A stretch of 64,000 nucleotides of DNA from Rugosimonospora acidiphila. Lineage in GTDB: Bacteria > Actinomycetota > Actinomycetes > Mycobacteriales > Micromonosporaceae. Under the pieces are notes generated by a model, which had not been told where the DNA came from, searched no databases, and saw only the letters and a list, made by a program, of their open reading frames with translations. Shown here one piece after another: positions 36,039 through 44,206 of the stretch (positions within the stretch are counted from its first letter, which is position 1; the number at the start of each line of letters is the position of its first letter). A program made the position numbers and the translations under genes. Where the stretch lies: the NCBI RefSeq assembly GCF_039543385.1, contig NZ_BAABJQ010000009.1, forward strand, positions 1 through 64,000, given 5' to 3'.

Positions 36039-37046
36039 TCAGCCGCTGGCGCCGGCCGGGGGCTCCGGCTGGCGCCGGCGGAACGCGATCACCACGACGA
36101 CGGAGACGATGGTCAGCGCCACGCCGATGAACGTGCCCGGGCCCGGGTGGGCACCCTCCTCCGGGGCGAACTCGTCCAGGATCACCGCCACGACCAACTG
36201 CCCGACGATGGTCGCCAGGGCGAGCAGGAGCACCCCGATGTAGCGCACCACCGTAATGGTGATCGCGACGAAGGCCACCCCGAGCGGGCCACCCAGGTAG
36301 GCCGGCCACGGCGTGGGCGATCCGGAGGGCAACCCCCGCAGCGCGATGTCGATGCCGAACACGGGCAGCAGCACGACGGTGCCGACCAGGAAGTTGATCG
36401 TGGTGGCGGACATAGTGCTGCCGCTCGCCACCCGTACGCGTCCGTTCAGCGCCTGGTGGAACGGCGTACCGATGCCGGCGAGCGCGGGCAGGACGATCAG
36501 GCCTATCGACCGCAGACCGTGCAGCTCACCGCTGACGGACGCGATCACCGCCACGATCGCGAGGGCGGCACCGACCAGCCGTACCCCGGTGATCGACCGG
36601 CGGCCGGCCGGCCCGATGCCGAGCCGGTCGACCAGCAGGCTGGACACCGACTGCCCGGCGACCGCCGCGATGGTGAACACCGCCACGCCCAGCGCGGCGA
36701 CCGCCTCGCCCTGGCTGAGAATCGTGTACGCGCCGGCGATGCCGCCGAGGTAATACCACGCCGGCAGCCGGTGCGTGCGCACCTCCCGGACGATCGCCCG
36801 CGCCCTCCGGCGGATCGCCACCCCGATCATGATCAGAGCGCTGAACACCAGGCTGCTGCCGAAGCTGATGAAGCTCACCGCCACGCCGTCGTGCACCCGG
36901 TGGCCGAAGTCCCCGTTGATCCTGGACTGGACGGCCAGCACCGCGCCCGCGAGCGCGGAGAGCACGCAGCCGGAGAGGTAGTGATGCGGCTCTACCGGAT
37001 GCGGGGAACGGTCGGGTACCTTGGGCCGGCTCATCGCCCTCATCAT
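36039..37046 (-). CDS. DMT-family transporter, YdcZ (DUF606) type
   Basis: This 335-residue membrane protein has ten hydrophobic segments in two five-helix repeats. Segment signatures such as AVQSRINGDFG (first repeat) and TPFHQALNGRVRV (second repeat) are typical of the YdcZ/DUF606 subgroup of drug/metabolite transporters. The direction and substrate of transport are unknown. The start is uncertain between 37046 and 37034. Confidence 0.85.
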   Translation of the reverse strand: MMRAMSRPKVPDRSPHPVEPHHYLSGCVLSALAGAVLAVQSRINGDFGHRVHDGVAVSFISFGSSLVFSALIMIGVAIRRRARAIVREVRTHRLPAWYYLGGIAGAYTILSQGEAVAALGVAVFTIAAVAGQSVSSLLVDRLGIGPAGRRSITGVRLVGAALAIVAVIASVSGELHGLRSIGLIVLPALAGIGTPFHQALNGRVRVASGSTMSATTINFLVGTVVLLPVFGIDIALRGLPSGSPTPWPAYLGGPLGVAFVAITITVVRYIGVLLLALATIVGQLVVAVILDEFAPEEGAHPGPGTFIGVALTIVSVVVVIAFRRRQPEPPAGASG

Positions 37047-37197
37047 CACCCGGCGCCCCCGTCGGAGGCTGGCGAATCACGCCCCGCGGGTACCGGAGGG
37101 GGACTACCGGACCGGCGGGCGGCGGGCGCGGCGGCTCGGGCATACTTCCGCTGCGACGAGGCACGCCGCCGGCACCACGACGACGGCAGGAGCGAAC

Positions 37198-37302
37198 GTG
37201 ACCGGCTGGCTCAGTACGGTGATCGCCGGCGTCGCGCTGGTCGTCTCCCTCGCCACCGCGCTGGATACCTACCTGCGCCAGCGGCGCGCGTCGCCACCGT
37301 GA
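37198..37302 (+). CDS. 34-residue single-pass membrane peptide
   Basis: A small gene starting at GTG 37198, with AGGAG 6 nt upstream and a CATACT -10-like hexamer about 55 bp before. It encodes one hydrophobic helix (WLSTVIAGVALVVSLATALD) and then a basic tail YLRQRRAS. No family is recognised. A good ribosome binding site and a helix-plus-basic-tail layout support it as real. Confidence 0.5.
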   Translation: MTGWLSTVIAGVALVVSLATALDTYLRQRRASPP

Positions 37303-37403
37303 CCGCATACTTCCACTGGAACCGGGAACTGTCCAGGGTCGACCTCGGCGGCCAGGCCATCGGGGTGGGCCATGTGACCGACGCCGATCGGCCGGTGCCC
37401 GAG

Positions 37404-38540
37404 TCACCCCTCGGTCGGGTACACCGCCTCGAACATCGTCAGCGGGTTGACGCCCAGTCCGGCGGTCACCTCCGCGAACAGCCGCGCGGCGTGCAGCGGC
37501 TCCTGCTCGGCCACCTCGGCGAGCAGCGGCGCCAGGGCGCGCGCCGCGTCCAGCCGCAGCGCCGCCGACTCGGATGCCGGATCCCTGCCCAACCGGGCCA
37601 GTTCGGCCAGCCGCTCGCGCAGCCGGGCCAGGTGCGGGGCGAGGCGGTGTCGCAGGACCACGTCGACCAGGGGCACCCGTACCCGGCCAAACAGCGCCAG
37701 GGCGTCGGCCGGGCCGGCGGCCACCAGGGCGGCCGGGTCCGATCCGGGCGGGAACACCATCGCCTCGACCGGCCCCGGCCAGTCGCGCAGCAGGCGGTAG
37801 GCGCGGTCGGTGGCGATCGCGCCCGCCGGGTCGGGATCGAACGCGCAGATCAGCGGGGTGCCCGGCTCCACCGCCGAGGCCAGCAGCGCGACCTGTGCGG
37901 CGGTCAGCGCGGTGCCGCACGGCGCCACGGCACAGTAGTGCCACGCGGCGAGGTCGCGCGCCGACGAAGATCGGGCCAGCGAGGATCGGGCGCGGGCCAC
38001 CGCCACCACGTCGGCCGGCCCCTCCACCAGCATCACCGCCGCCGGTCGGGTCCCGCCGTCGAACTGCTCGGCCAGGCCGTACAGCAGCTCGCTCTTGCGG
38101 TAGATGGCGGTGGTCACGGTGTTGCGGTACTTGGGGATGCCGGGCCGGCCGGACAGGTCGCGGCCGATGAAGGCCACCACGTTGCCGTCCCCGTCGCGGA
38201 TCGGGAACACCACCCGGTCGCGGAACGCGTCGATGAGCCGGCCGTCGCGGGCGGTGGTGATCAGCCCGGCCGCGGCCAGCTCGGCGTTCGTGAAGCCCGT
38301 GGCGCGCAGCCGCTCGCGCAGGTCGGTCCAGCCCGGCGGGGCGTACCCGATGGTCCACGGCAGCGCCTGCGCGCAGGCCGCGGGAATGCCCCGGCTCTCC
38401 AGGTACGCCGTCGCCCTCGGCTGCCCGATCAGCCGGTGGCGGTAGAAGTCGTGGGCGGCCCGGTGCGCGGCCAGCAGCCGCTGCCGGCCGACCCGCTCCT
38501 CGCCGCCGGCACCCGCCGGCCACGCCCGCACACCGTCCAT
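37404..38540 (-). CDS. Toprim-domain DnaG-primase-like protein
   Basis: This 378-residue protein resembles the catalytic core of DnaG. Residues about 20-150 match the primase core N-terminal part (AHDFYRHRLIGQPRATAYLE, RVVFPIRDGDGNVVAFIGRD, PKYRNT). Residues about 175-280 form a Toprim domain with the metal-site motifs MLVEGPADVVAV and CAFDPDPAG. The CHC2 zinc finger that DnaG uses to bind template is absent, and so is the DnaB-interaction domain. A Ser/Arg-rich insert (RARSSLARSSSARD) interrupts the Toprim domain. It is not near rpoD or dgt, so it is not housekeeping dnaG. A mobile-element origin is possible but no integrase or plasmid gene is nearby. Confidence 0.82.
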   Translation of the reverse strand: MDGVRAWPAGAGGEERVGRQRLLAAHRAAHDFYRHRLIGQPRATAYLESRGIPAACAQALPWTIGYAPPGWTDLRERLRATGFTNAELAAAGLITTARDGRLIDAFRDRVVFPIRDGDGNVVAFIGRDLSGRPGIPKYRNTVTTAIYRKSELLYGLAEQFDGGTRPAAVMLVEGPADVVAVARARSSLARSSSARDLAAWHYCAVAPCGTALTAAQVALLASAVEPGTPLICAFDPDPAGAIATDRAYRLLRDWPGPVEAMVFPPGSDPAALVAAGPADALALFGRVRVPLVDVVLRHRLAPHLARLRERLAELARLGRDPASESAALRLDAARALAPLLAEVAEQEPLHAARLFAEVTAGLGVNPLTMFEAVYPTEG

Positions 38541-38562
38541 GGTGCCACCGCCGGGCGGTGGC

Positions 38563-38597
38563 CGCGGGCGTGCCCGATCGGATCGGGCACGCCCGCG
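38563..38597 (-). terminator. Strong hairpin terminator
   Basis: A near-perfect 17-bp inverted repeat (CGCGGGCGTGCCCGATC and complement) lies between the end of the alcohol dehydrogenase gene and the start of the primase-like gene. It probably insulates the two. Confidence 0.75.
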
Positions 38598-38607
38598 ACG
38601 CGCGGGT

Positions 38608-39657
38608 TCAGGGGCGCACGAGCGACTTGATGGCCCGCCGGGAGTCCATCGCCTCGTACGCCTCGACCACCTCGTCCAGCGGCAGCTCGAGGTCGAAGAC
38701 GCGGCCCGGGTCGATGGTGCCGTCGAGCACCTCGCCGAGCAACTCCGGCAGGTAGGTGCGGACCGGGGCCACGCCGCCCGCGATGTTGACGTTGCTGCCG
38801 AACAGCTGGCCGATCGGCAGCTCCGCGCCGCCGACCGGCGCGCCGACGTAGCCGACGAACCCGCCGGGGCGGGTGGCGTCGATGGCCTGCTGCATCGCCT
38901 CCTTGGTGCCGACGCACTCGAGCACGGCGTCCGCGCCGGTGCCGCCGAGCAGCTCGGTGAGCCGGGCCACGCCCTCGGCGCCGCGCTCGGCGATGATGTC
39001 GGTCGCGCCGAATTCCAGGGCCAGCTTCTGGCGGGCAACGTGCCGGGAGAACACGACGACGCGCTGCGCGCCGAGCCGCTTCGACGCGAGGACCGCACAC
39101 AGCCCGACCGCCCCGTCGCCGACCACCGCGACCGTGCTGCCCGGGCCGACGTGCGCGGCCACGGCCGCGTGGTGGCCGGTGCCCATCACGTCCGAGAGGG
39201 TCAGCAGGCTCGGCACCATCGCCGGGTCGGGCATCTCCGGGGTGGCCACCAGCGTGCCGTCCGCGACGGCCACCCGTACGAACTCGCCCTGTCCGCCGTC
39301 GACGAGCAGGCCGTCGCGGTCCGGTGCGCCCCAGGCTCCGCCGTTGCGGCAGGAGGTGGTGATGCCGTTGCGGCAGTCGACACAGGTGCCGTCGCTGAGC
39401 ACGAACGGGGCGATGACGAAGTCGCCGGGGCGCACGGTGGTCACCTCGGCGCCGGTCTCCTCCACCACGCCCACGAACTCGTGCCCCATCCGCCGCGGCG
39501 CGGACAGCCGCCGCACGCCGCGGTACGGCCACAGGTCCGAACCGCAGACACACGCGGCCACGACCCGGACCACCGCGTCGGTCGGCCGCTGGATCCGGGG
39601 GTCGTCGACGTTCTCGAGCCGCACGTCGCGGGGGTTGTGGATGACGGTCGCGCGCAT
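38608..39657 (-). CDS. Zinc-dependent alcohol dehydrogenase
   Basis: This 349-residue medium-chain dehydrogenase has the catalytic zinc ligands Cys in ACVCGSDLWPY and His-Glu in RMGHEFVGVVE. The structural zinc site is reduced: only the Cys residues of DGTCVDCRNGITTSC are visible. The Rossmann loop is VAVVGDGAVGLCAV. The protein oxidises an alcohol using NAD(P). AAGGGGAG precedes the ATG at 39657. It stands alone between a terminator and a gap with a decayed regulator fragment. Confidence 0.93.
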   Translation of the reverse strand: MRATVIHNPRDVRLENVDDPRIQRPTDAVVRVVAACVCGSDLWPYRGVRRLSAPRRMGHEFVGVVEETGAEVTTVRPGDFVIAPFVLSDGTCVDCRNGITTSCRNGGAWGAPDRDGLLVDGGQGEFVRVAVADGTLVATPEMPDPAMVPSLLTLSDVMGTGHHAAVAAHVGPGSTVAVVGDGAVGLCAVLASKRLGAQRVVVFSRHVARQKLALEFGATDIIAERGAEGVARLTELLGGTGADAVLECVGTKEAMQQAIDATRPGGFVGYVGAPVGGAELPIGQLFGSNVNIAGGVAPVRTYLPELLGEVLDGTIDPGRVFDLELPLDEVVEAYEAMDSRRAIKSLVRP

Positions 39658-39787
39658 GAGCTCTCCCCTTGTGGAAGTCGGTTGTTCGGTTTCAGCCTAC
39701 GTGCGACCCGACTCGCGTTCGCCAACCGGGCGCGGCGGGGCGAGCGCGCTCACCCCGGTCGCGGCAGAAGGCTGCTCGCCCGGTCGC

Positions 39788-39900
39788 CTACCCGGTCGTC
39801 GGGGCGAGCAGCCCCTCGAAGGCGATCTCGAAGAACGGGTCGAAGGCCTCGGCCGACCGCTGGGCGCGGGCGCTGATCAGCTCGGTGCGTGAGCCGCGCC
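39788..39900 (-). pseudogene. Short C-terminal TetR-like remnant
   Basis: A short minus-strand frame ending in TAG at 39788 reads TELISARAQRSAEAFDPFFE and then IAFEGLLAP. This resembles the last helices of TetR-family regulators. No start codon or DNA-binding part exists upstream, so it would be a remnant. The match is short and the call tentative. The remainder of 39658-39970 shows nothing clear. Confidence 0.35.
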
Positions 39901-39970
39901 CATTCCCACCGGCGCGGCGGTGAACACCGACGGTTACCCCTCCACCCGTTACGGCCTTGTCATCAACGCG

Positions 39971-40645
39971 TCACGGTGCCGGCCGTTCCAACCGGTACGC
40001 GGCGTCCCAGAACGCCCACTCGTACCGTGCCGAGGCCACGAAATGTGCGCGGGCACGCTGTTCGGCCTCCGCCGACAGCTGGGCACCGACCCGGTCGACC
40101 AGCGCGACGACCTCCCGGATCGCCTCGGCGAAGGGGCCCGCGGCGTAGGAGTCGACCCACTCCCGGTACAGCGGCTGGGTTATCACGCGGTCGGCCAGGT
40201 CGGTGCCGAGGCGCCCGTAGATGACATAGCAGGGCAGGACGGCGGCCAGCCCGTCGAGGAACGTTCCGCCGCGCGCCACCGCCAGCAGATGGTCGAGGTA
40301 CGCCCGGGTGGTCGGCAGGGGTCCGGCGACGGCGACCGGGTCCACCGCGACGGTCGGTAGCGTCGTGGCGCGCAGGGCCAGCTCCACCTCGATGGTATTC
40401 GCGGCGTGCCGGGCGAGCATGGCGACGTCGGCGGAGGTCGGCGCCTTCGCCCCGACGAGCATCAGCGCCCGGGCATACTCGCGCAGGTAGTGGGCGTCCT
40501 GCGCGAGATAGTGGCCGAACCGCTCCGGCCCCAGCGTGCCGTCGACCAGCCCGGTGATGAACGGGTGAGCGGTGATTTGCGCGTAGATCGCCGAACAGTC
40601 GCTCCACAGCCGCGTGCTCAACGGTGTCTGGTTCGGCCCGGTCAC
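39971..40645 (-). CDS. tenA: TenA-family thiaminase/aminopyrimidine aminohydrolase
   Basis: This 224-residue helical protein matches TenA (thiaminase II), which hydrolyses thiamine breakdown products to salvage the HMP pyrimidine. The catalytic Cys lies in AVLPCYVIYGRLG, and active-site acids are in EYARAL, PLYREWVDSY and the terminal YEWAFWDAAY. The length fits the family. The GTG at 40645 gives the normal start (TPLSTRLWSDC); longer frames have no support. No other thiamine gene or TPP riboswitch is next to it. Confidence 0.88.
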   Translation of the reverse strand: MTGPNQTPLSTRLWSDCSAIYAQITAHPFITGLVDGTLGPERFGHYLAQDAHYLREYARALMLVGAKAPTSADVAMLARHAANTIEVELALRATTLPTVAVDPVAVAGPLPTTRAYLDHLLAVARGGTFLDGLAAVLPCYVIYGRLGTDLADRVITQPLYREWVDSYAAGPFAEAIREVVALVDRVGAQLSAEAEQRARAHFVASARYEWAFWDAAYRLERPAP

Positions 40646-40722
40646 CCGACAGAACCTACGCGACCGCCCGAACGGGTCACCACCGGATGTGGTCGTCCCC
40701 ATAGGGGCGCCCGCGAGCAGGG

Positions 40723-40728
40723 TAAACT
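40723..40728 (+). promoter_or_regulatory. -10 element TAAACT for a leaderless transcript
   Basis: TAAACT lies 7 nt before the GTG at 40736. This is the usual spacing of a -10 box to a start codon that coincides with the transcription start in actinobacterial leaderless genes. No convincing -35 is present. Confidence 0.5.
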
Positions 40729-40735
40729 GTGTGGC

Positions 40736-40804
40736 GTGAACAGCAGGGCGTCGGTCGGTGGAGTGCTCCACCGCGACGAATTGGCCACCCTCAGCCCGTT
40801 GTGA
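40736..40804 (+). CDS. 22-residue leaderless leader peptide (uORF)
   Basis: A GTG start 7 nt after a TAAACT -10 box opens a 22-codon frame (start VNSRASVGGVLHRDELATL). Its TGA at 40802-40804 overlaps the GTG start of the membrane protein gene at 40801 (GTGA). The arrangement suggests that translation of the short frame is coupled to the next gene. The peptide itself resembles nothing known. Confidence 0.45.
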   Translation: MNSRASVGGVLHRDELATLSPL

Positions 40805-41439
40805 ACGGTGGCCTTCGGACTGAGCCTCCCATCCGGACGCGAAGGCCCGCGGCTGTCGGCTCGATCCGGGTAGCTCGGGTCGTGACGGAAGTCCTGTCGC
40901 CCGTCCCGCTCGTGGCCGCCATGGAGCTGTTGTTGGGGTGGCTCGGCGGGAGCACCCATGCGGCCGGACTGCTCTTCGGCGGGGTCACCATCCTGATCAC
41001 CATCGCTCCGCCGTATGCCTTCGTACTTCACGGCGTTCGCCGCGGCCGATTCACCGACCGCCACCTCGGTGACCGGCGCCAGCGCCTGATCCCCCTTCTG
41101 ATGGCCATGGCCGCGACGGGAATCGGCATTTTCATTCTCGTGCGGCTCGGCGCGCCGAGGCTGGTCCTTGCCGGCGCCGGGACCGTTGGGCTGGGGCTGC
41201 TGGTGGGTGCCGCCATCAATCACTTCTGGAAGATGTCGGGTCACACGGCCGCCGCGGCCGCGGTACTCGTCATCTGCGCCGAAGTCGGCCACGGCTGGTC
41301 GCTGCTCGCGGTCCCCGTGATCGCCCTGATCGGATGGTCACGGGTGCGGCTCGGAGATCACACCGTCGCCCAGGTGGTGGTCGGCGCCGCCGTGGGCGCC
41401 CTGATCGCGGCCGTGGCCATGCCGATACTGGCGGGTTGA
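40801..41439 (+). CDS. PAP2-superfamily-like membrane protein
   Basis: This 212-residue protein has about five to six hydrophobic segments and the reduced PAP2 pattern MSGHTAAAA near residue 140 and WSRVRLGDHTVAQVVVGAAV near 180, matching the SGH and SR...H...G motifs. The first Lys/Arg-Pro motif is not clear. Such proteins dephosphorylate lipid phosphates, or reduce to scaffold roles in prenyl-type pathways. The GTG at 40801 is chosen because it overlaps the stop codon of the short upstream frame. A GTG at 40882 would cut the conserved-looking ARVVTEVL start. Confidence 0.7.
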   Translation: MNGGLRTEPPIRTRRPAAVGSIRVARVVTEVLSPVPLVAAMELLLGWLGGSTHAAGLLFGGVTILITIAPPYAFVLHGVRRGRFTDRHLGDRRQRLIPLLMAMAATGIGIFILVRLGAPRLVLAGAGTVGLGLLVGAAINHFWKMSGHTAAAAAVLVICAEVGHGWSLLAVPVIALIGWSRVRLGDHTVAQVVVGAAVGALIAAVAMPILAG

Positions 41440-41481
41440 CGATTCCGGCCGGCCGGTGGATCGGCCGGCCGAGCGGGTGCG

Positions 41482-42933
41482 TCAGCCGGCCAGGTCGCTC
41501 AGCCCGGCGAGCAGCCGGTCGATGTGCTCGGGCGTGGTGCCCAGCCCGATGCTGGCCCGCACCGCGCTGCCGCCCAGCGGCCTGCCCAGCCGGGCCGACG
41601 CCTCGGCCAGCAGCCGCCGCCCCAGCGGGTGCGCGCAGAACAGCCCGTCGCGCACCCCTATCCCGTACCGGTCGGCCAGGTGCTCGGACACCTCCGACGC
41701 CGGTACGCCCGCCACGGCGAAGCTGACGATCCCGACCCGCTCGTGGTCGGCGGAGAAGGTACGCAGCTCGGCGACGTGCGGCAGGGCCTCGATGCCGGAA
41801 CGCAGCCGGTGCAGCAGCGCCTGCTCCCGCGCGTCGATGGCGCCCCGGTCGGCGGCCGCTATCCGCTCGCAGGCGGTGCCCAGCGCGACGGCGCCGAGCA
41901 GGTTGGGCGAGCCGGCCTCGTGCCGCGCCGGGCCGGCGTGCCAGCGCACGTCGTGGGTCGCGTCGCCGACGTACTCGGTCGCTCCCCCACCGGCCAGGTA
42001 CGGCTCGGCCGCGTCCAGCCAGTCGGCCCGGCCGGCGAGCACGCCCACGCCGAACGGCGCGTACAGCTTGTGCCCGGACAACGCCACATAGTCCACTGTG
42101 GACTCGCTGAGCGACACCGGCCGGTGCACGGCCAGTTGAGCGGCGTCCACGACGATCCGCGCCCCGTACCGGTGCGCCACCTCGGCCAGCCGCTCGATCG
42201 GCCACACCTCGCCCGTCACGTTCGAGGCGCCGGTCACCGCGACCAGGACCGGGGTGTCTCGCTCGAGCACGGCCAGCGCGGAGGCGAGCGCCCGGATGGC
42301 GTCGTCGGGCGATTCGGGCACCGGCAACCGGACGGACCGGGGCCAGGGCAACAGGTTGGCGTGGTGCTCGCCGGCCCAGCCGACCACCATGGTCTGCTCG
42401 GGCAGCGCGCGGGCCAGCAGGTTCAGGGCGTCGGTGGTGTTGCGGGTGAAGATGACGTGGTCGTCGGGCCGGGCACCGAGGAAGTCCGCGATGGTCTCGC
42501 GGGCCCGCTCGTAGGCGAAGGTGCAGCGGCGGGACGCGGCCCCGGCGCCCCGGTGCACGCTGGCGTGCCAGGGCAGCAGTTCGTTGACCGCGTCGGCGAC
42601 CGCGACCAGGCAGGGGGCGGTGGCGGCGTAGTCGAGGTTGGTGTAGTCGACGGTGCGGCCGTCGGGCAGCGTCACCGGCAGCCGGTCGCCCAGCACGGCG
42701 AGACCGGGCAGGGCGGCGGCCTCCTGCGGCGATTCGGGCTCACCCAGCGATCGGGCCTGACGCGGCGATCCGGCCTCGGGCGGCGATCCGGGCTCGGGCG
42801 TTGCCGGGGCCGGGATGGCGGCGCCGGGCGACACGGTGGTGGGCGGCAGAACCACCGGCGACACCACCCGCGACCCGGCGGTGGGTGGCGCGAGGGCGGG
42901 CGACGCGACGGAATCGGACAGGGTCACCGACAT
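41482..42933 (-). CDS. Class V aminotransferase (cysteine desulfurase-like)
   Basis: This 483-residue PLP enzyme has a fold-type I core from about residue 85. VIFTRNTTDALNLLA is the cofactor-phosphate region, VAVTGASNVTGE and RIVVDAAQLAVH hold the PLP Asp and Gln, and YVALSGHKLYAPFG the PLP-binding Lys. It is close to cysteine desulfurase/selenocysteine lyase-type proteins. The first 85 residues are an unusual Pro/Ser/Gly-rich low-complexity extension. AGGAGG precedes the ATG at 42933. A SAM-IV riboswitch upstream ties it to sulfur amino acid metabolism. Confidence 0.9.
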   Translation of the reverse strand: MSVTLSDSVASPALAPPTAGSRVVSPVVLPPTTVSPGAAIPAPATPEPGSPPEAGSPRQARSLGEPESPQEAAALPGLAVLGDRLPVTLPDGRTVDYTNLDYAATAPCLVAVADAVNELLPWHASVHRGAGAASRRCTFAYERARETIADFLGARPDDHVIFTRNTTDALNLLARALPEQTMVVGWAGEHHANLLPWPRSVRLPVPESPDDAIRALASALAVLERDTPVLVAVTGASNVTGEVWPIERLAEVAHRYGARIVVDAAQLAVHRPVSLSESTVDYVALSGHKLYAPFGVGVLAGRADWLDAAEPYLAGGGATEYVGDATHDVRWHAGPARHEAGSPNLLGAVALGTACERIAAADRGAIDAREQALLHRLRSGIEALPHVAELRTFSADHERVGIVSFAVAGVPASEVSEHLADRYGIGVRDGLFCAHPLGRRLLAEASARLGRPLGGSAVRASIGLGTTPEHIDRLLAGLSDLAG

Positions 42934-42939
42934 GAGAGT

Positions 42940-42970
42940 CCTCCTGCGTGCAGGACCCCGGGGAGGGTCC
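42940..42970 (-). promoter_or_regulatory. Shine-Dalgarno-sequestering expression platform
   Basis: On the minus strand, TCCTGC/GCAGGA (42942-42955) forms a hairpin that buries the AGGAGG of the aminotransferase (42940-42945). A competing hairpin GGACCC/GGGTCC (42953-42970) shares bases with the first. The two are mutually exclusive, so the SAM-IV aptamer could switch translation on or off. Confidence 0.6.
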
Positions 42971-42996
42971 GCGCTTGCCGTGCGGCGGTCGCCGCC

Positions 42997-43088
42997 GGCC
43001 TGGTCCTCACCCGGGGCACCCCACCGCGAACAACGAGGGTTGCCGGCCAGCAAGCCGGGGCTTGAACGCTGGCACTCATGACCTGTCA
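42997..43088 (-). ncRNA. SAM-IV riboswitch
   Basis: The minus strand reads GGTCATGAGTGCCAGCG, then CAAGCCCCGGCTTGCTGGCC, GGCAACCCTC, CGCGGTGGGGTGCCCCGGGT, and closes with GGACCAGGCC, which pairs with the first GGTC. These are the conserved SAM-IV aptamer parts found in actinobacterial sulfur metabolism leaders. The aptamer ends about 60 nt before the aminotransferase start. Confidence 0.9.
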
Positions 43089-43373
43089 GCAAGGCTAGCG
43101 CCGCCGGTCGAGGGCCGGCGGTCGGGGGGTGCGAGCGGCGGCCGCGCTGACTCGTTGATCACACCGAGCCGGCGGCAAACGTTACCGTTACGCCCGTGAA
43201 TATCCGATAAGTCAGGCGAAACCTCCGGCGGAACGGCCGCGGCCAGGCCGGCCCGAGCCGGACGCCGCGGGGAGAAAGCCGACCGTCGCTGTAGGGTATT
43301 GGGCGATCACCTACGCGGTCGTTACATCACGGACGGTGGTCGGCAAGCCGGGCACACCGCCCGGACAGGACTT

Positions 43374-43390
43374 CCGGGCCTCAGGCCCGG
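43374..43390. other. Hairpin just before the DUF1684 gene
   Basis: CCGGGCC-TCA-GGCCCGG, a 7-bp perfect stem, ends 24 nt before the ATG at 43415. It may influence translation or end a short upstream transcript. The rest of 43089-43414 contains no recognisable gene. Confidence 0.4.
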
Positions 43391-43414
43391 CACAGACGAA
43401 GTGAGAGTTCGAGC

Positions 43415-44140
43415 ATGCCCGCACTCGCCGCGGCCCGCACGATCGAGGCTGCTCGTGCCGGTTGGGACGCCTGGCGGGCCTCCCGGCTGGCCGCGGTCGT
43501 CCAGCCCACCGGCAATCTCGCGCTGATCGAGACCCGGTGGTTCGAGGCCGACACGAGCCAGTCGCCCCAGGAGGCGCTGGTGGGTGCCGCCCCGAGCGTG
43601 ACCGCCACCACGCTGTCCCGCCTGAACATCGACACCGGCGAGCCGGAGCGCGGCATCCGCCTGTGGGACGCGAACTCTCCGGCCATCCAGCACTTCGTCA
43701 CCATTGACGCCTTCGGCTTCAACCCGGACTGGGTGATCGAGGCCGGCTACGCCACACTGCCCGGGGCGCATTCGGTGCCCTTCGAGCACCTCAAGGACAA
43801 CGGCGGCACTCGCGACCTCGCGGTACCCGGCGAGATCAGCTTCTCGCTCGACGGCACCGACTACGTCCTGCACGCGTTCGACGACGAGGGCACCCTGCTG
43901 CTCGTCTTCGGCGACCCGACCAACGGCCGCGAGACCTACGGCGCCGGCCGGTTCCTGGTGGTACCGCACGAACCCGGTAACGACCGGGTGGTTCTCGACT
44001 TCAACCGGGCCTTCGTCCCGCCCTGTGGGTTCTCCCCCCATTACAACTGTCCATTGCCGCCGCGGCAGAACCGCTTCGGCATGCCGGTCGAGGCCGGCGA
44101 GAAGCAGGCAGTCTTCCGCGACGGCTACCACCCGTACTGA
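43415..44140 (+). CDS. DUF1684 domain protein
   Basis: This 241-residue protein is recognised as DUF1684 by its C-terminal pattern: GRETYGAGRFLVV, VVLDFNRAFVPPCGFSPHYN, CPLPPRQNR and VEAGEK. The fold is mostly beta; the biochemical function is unknown. The ATG at 43415 follows GAAGTGAGAG. It is 66 bp upstream of the peptide importer operon on the same strand and may be cotranscribed with it. Confidence 0.88.
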   Translation: MPALAAARTIEAARAGWDAWRASRLAAVVQPTGNLALIETRWFEADTSQSPQEALVGAAPSVTATTLSRLNIDTGEPERGIRLWDANSPAIQHFVTIDAFGFNPDWVIEAGYATLPGAHSVPFEHLKDNGGTRDLAVPGEISFSLDGTDYVLHAFDDEGTLLLVFGDPTNGRETYGAGRFLVVPHEPGNDRVVLDFNRAFVPPCGFSPHYNCPLPPRQNRFGMPVEAGEKQAVFRDGYHPY

Positions 44141-44206
44141 CCCCACTGACGCAAGTCAGAAGCCCACCCCTCATCCGGCCGCTCGGGTCGGCAACAGGAG
44201 AACCCC

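Noticed and set aside
39971..40771. Longer N-terminus for TenA (from 40771)
   Set aside because: The extra 42 residues are not TenA-like. The GTG at 40645 gives the normal family length, and the extra region would overlap the opposite promoter and leader ORF.
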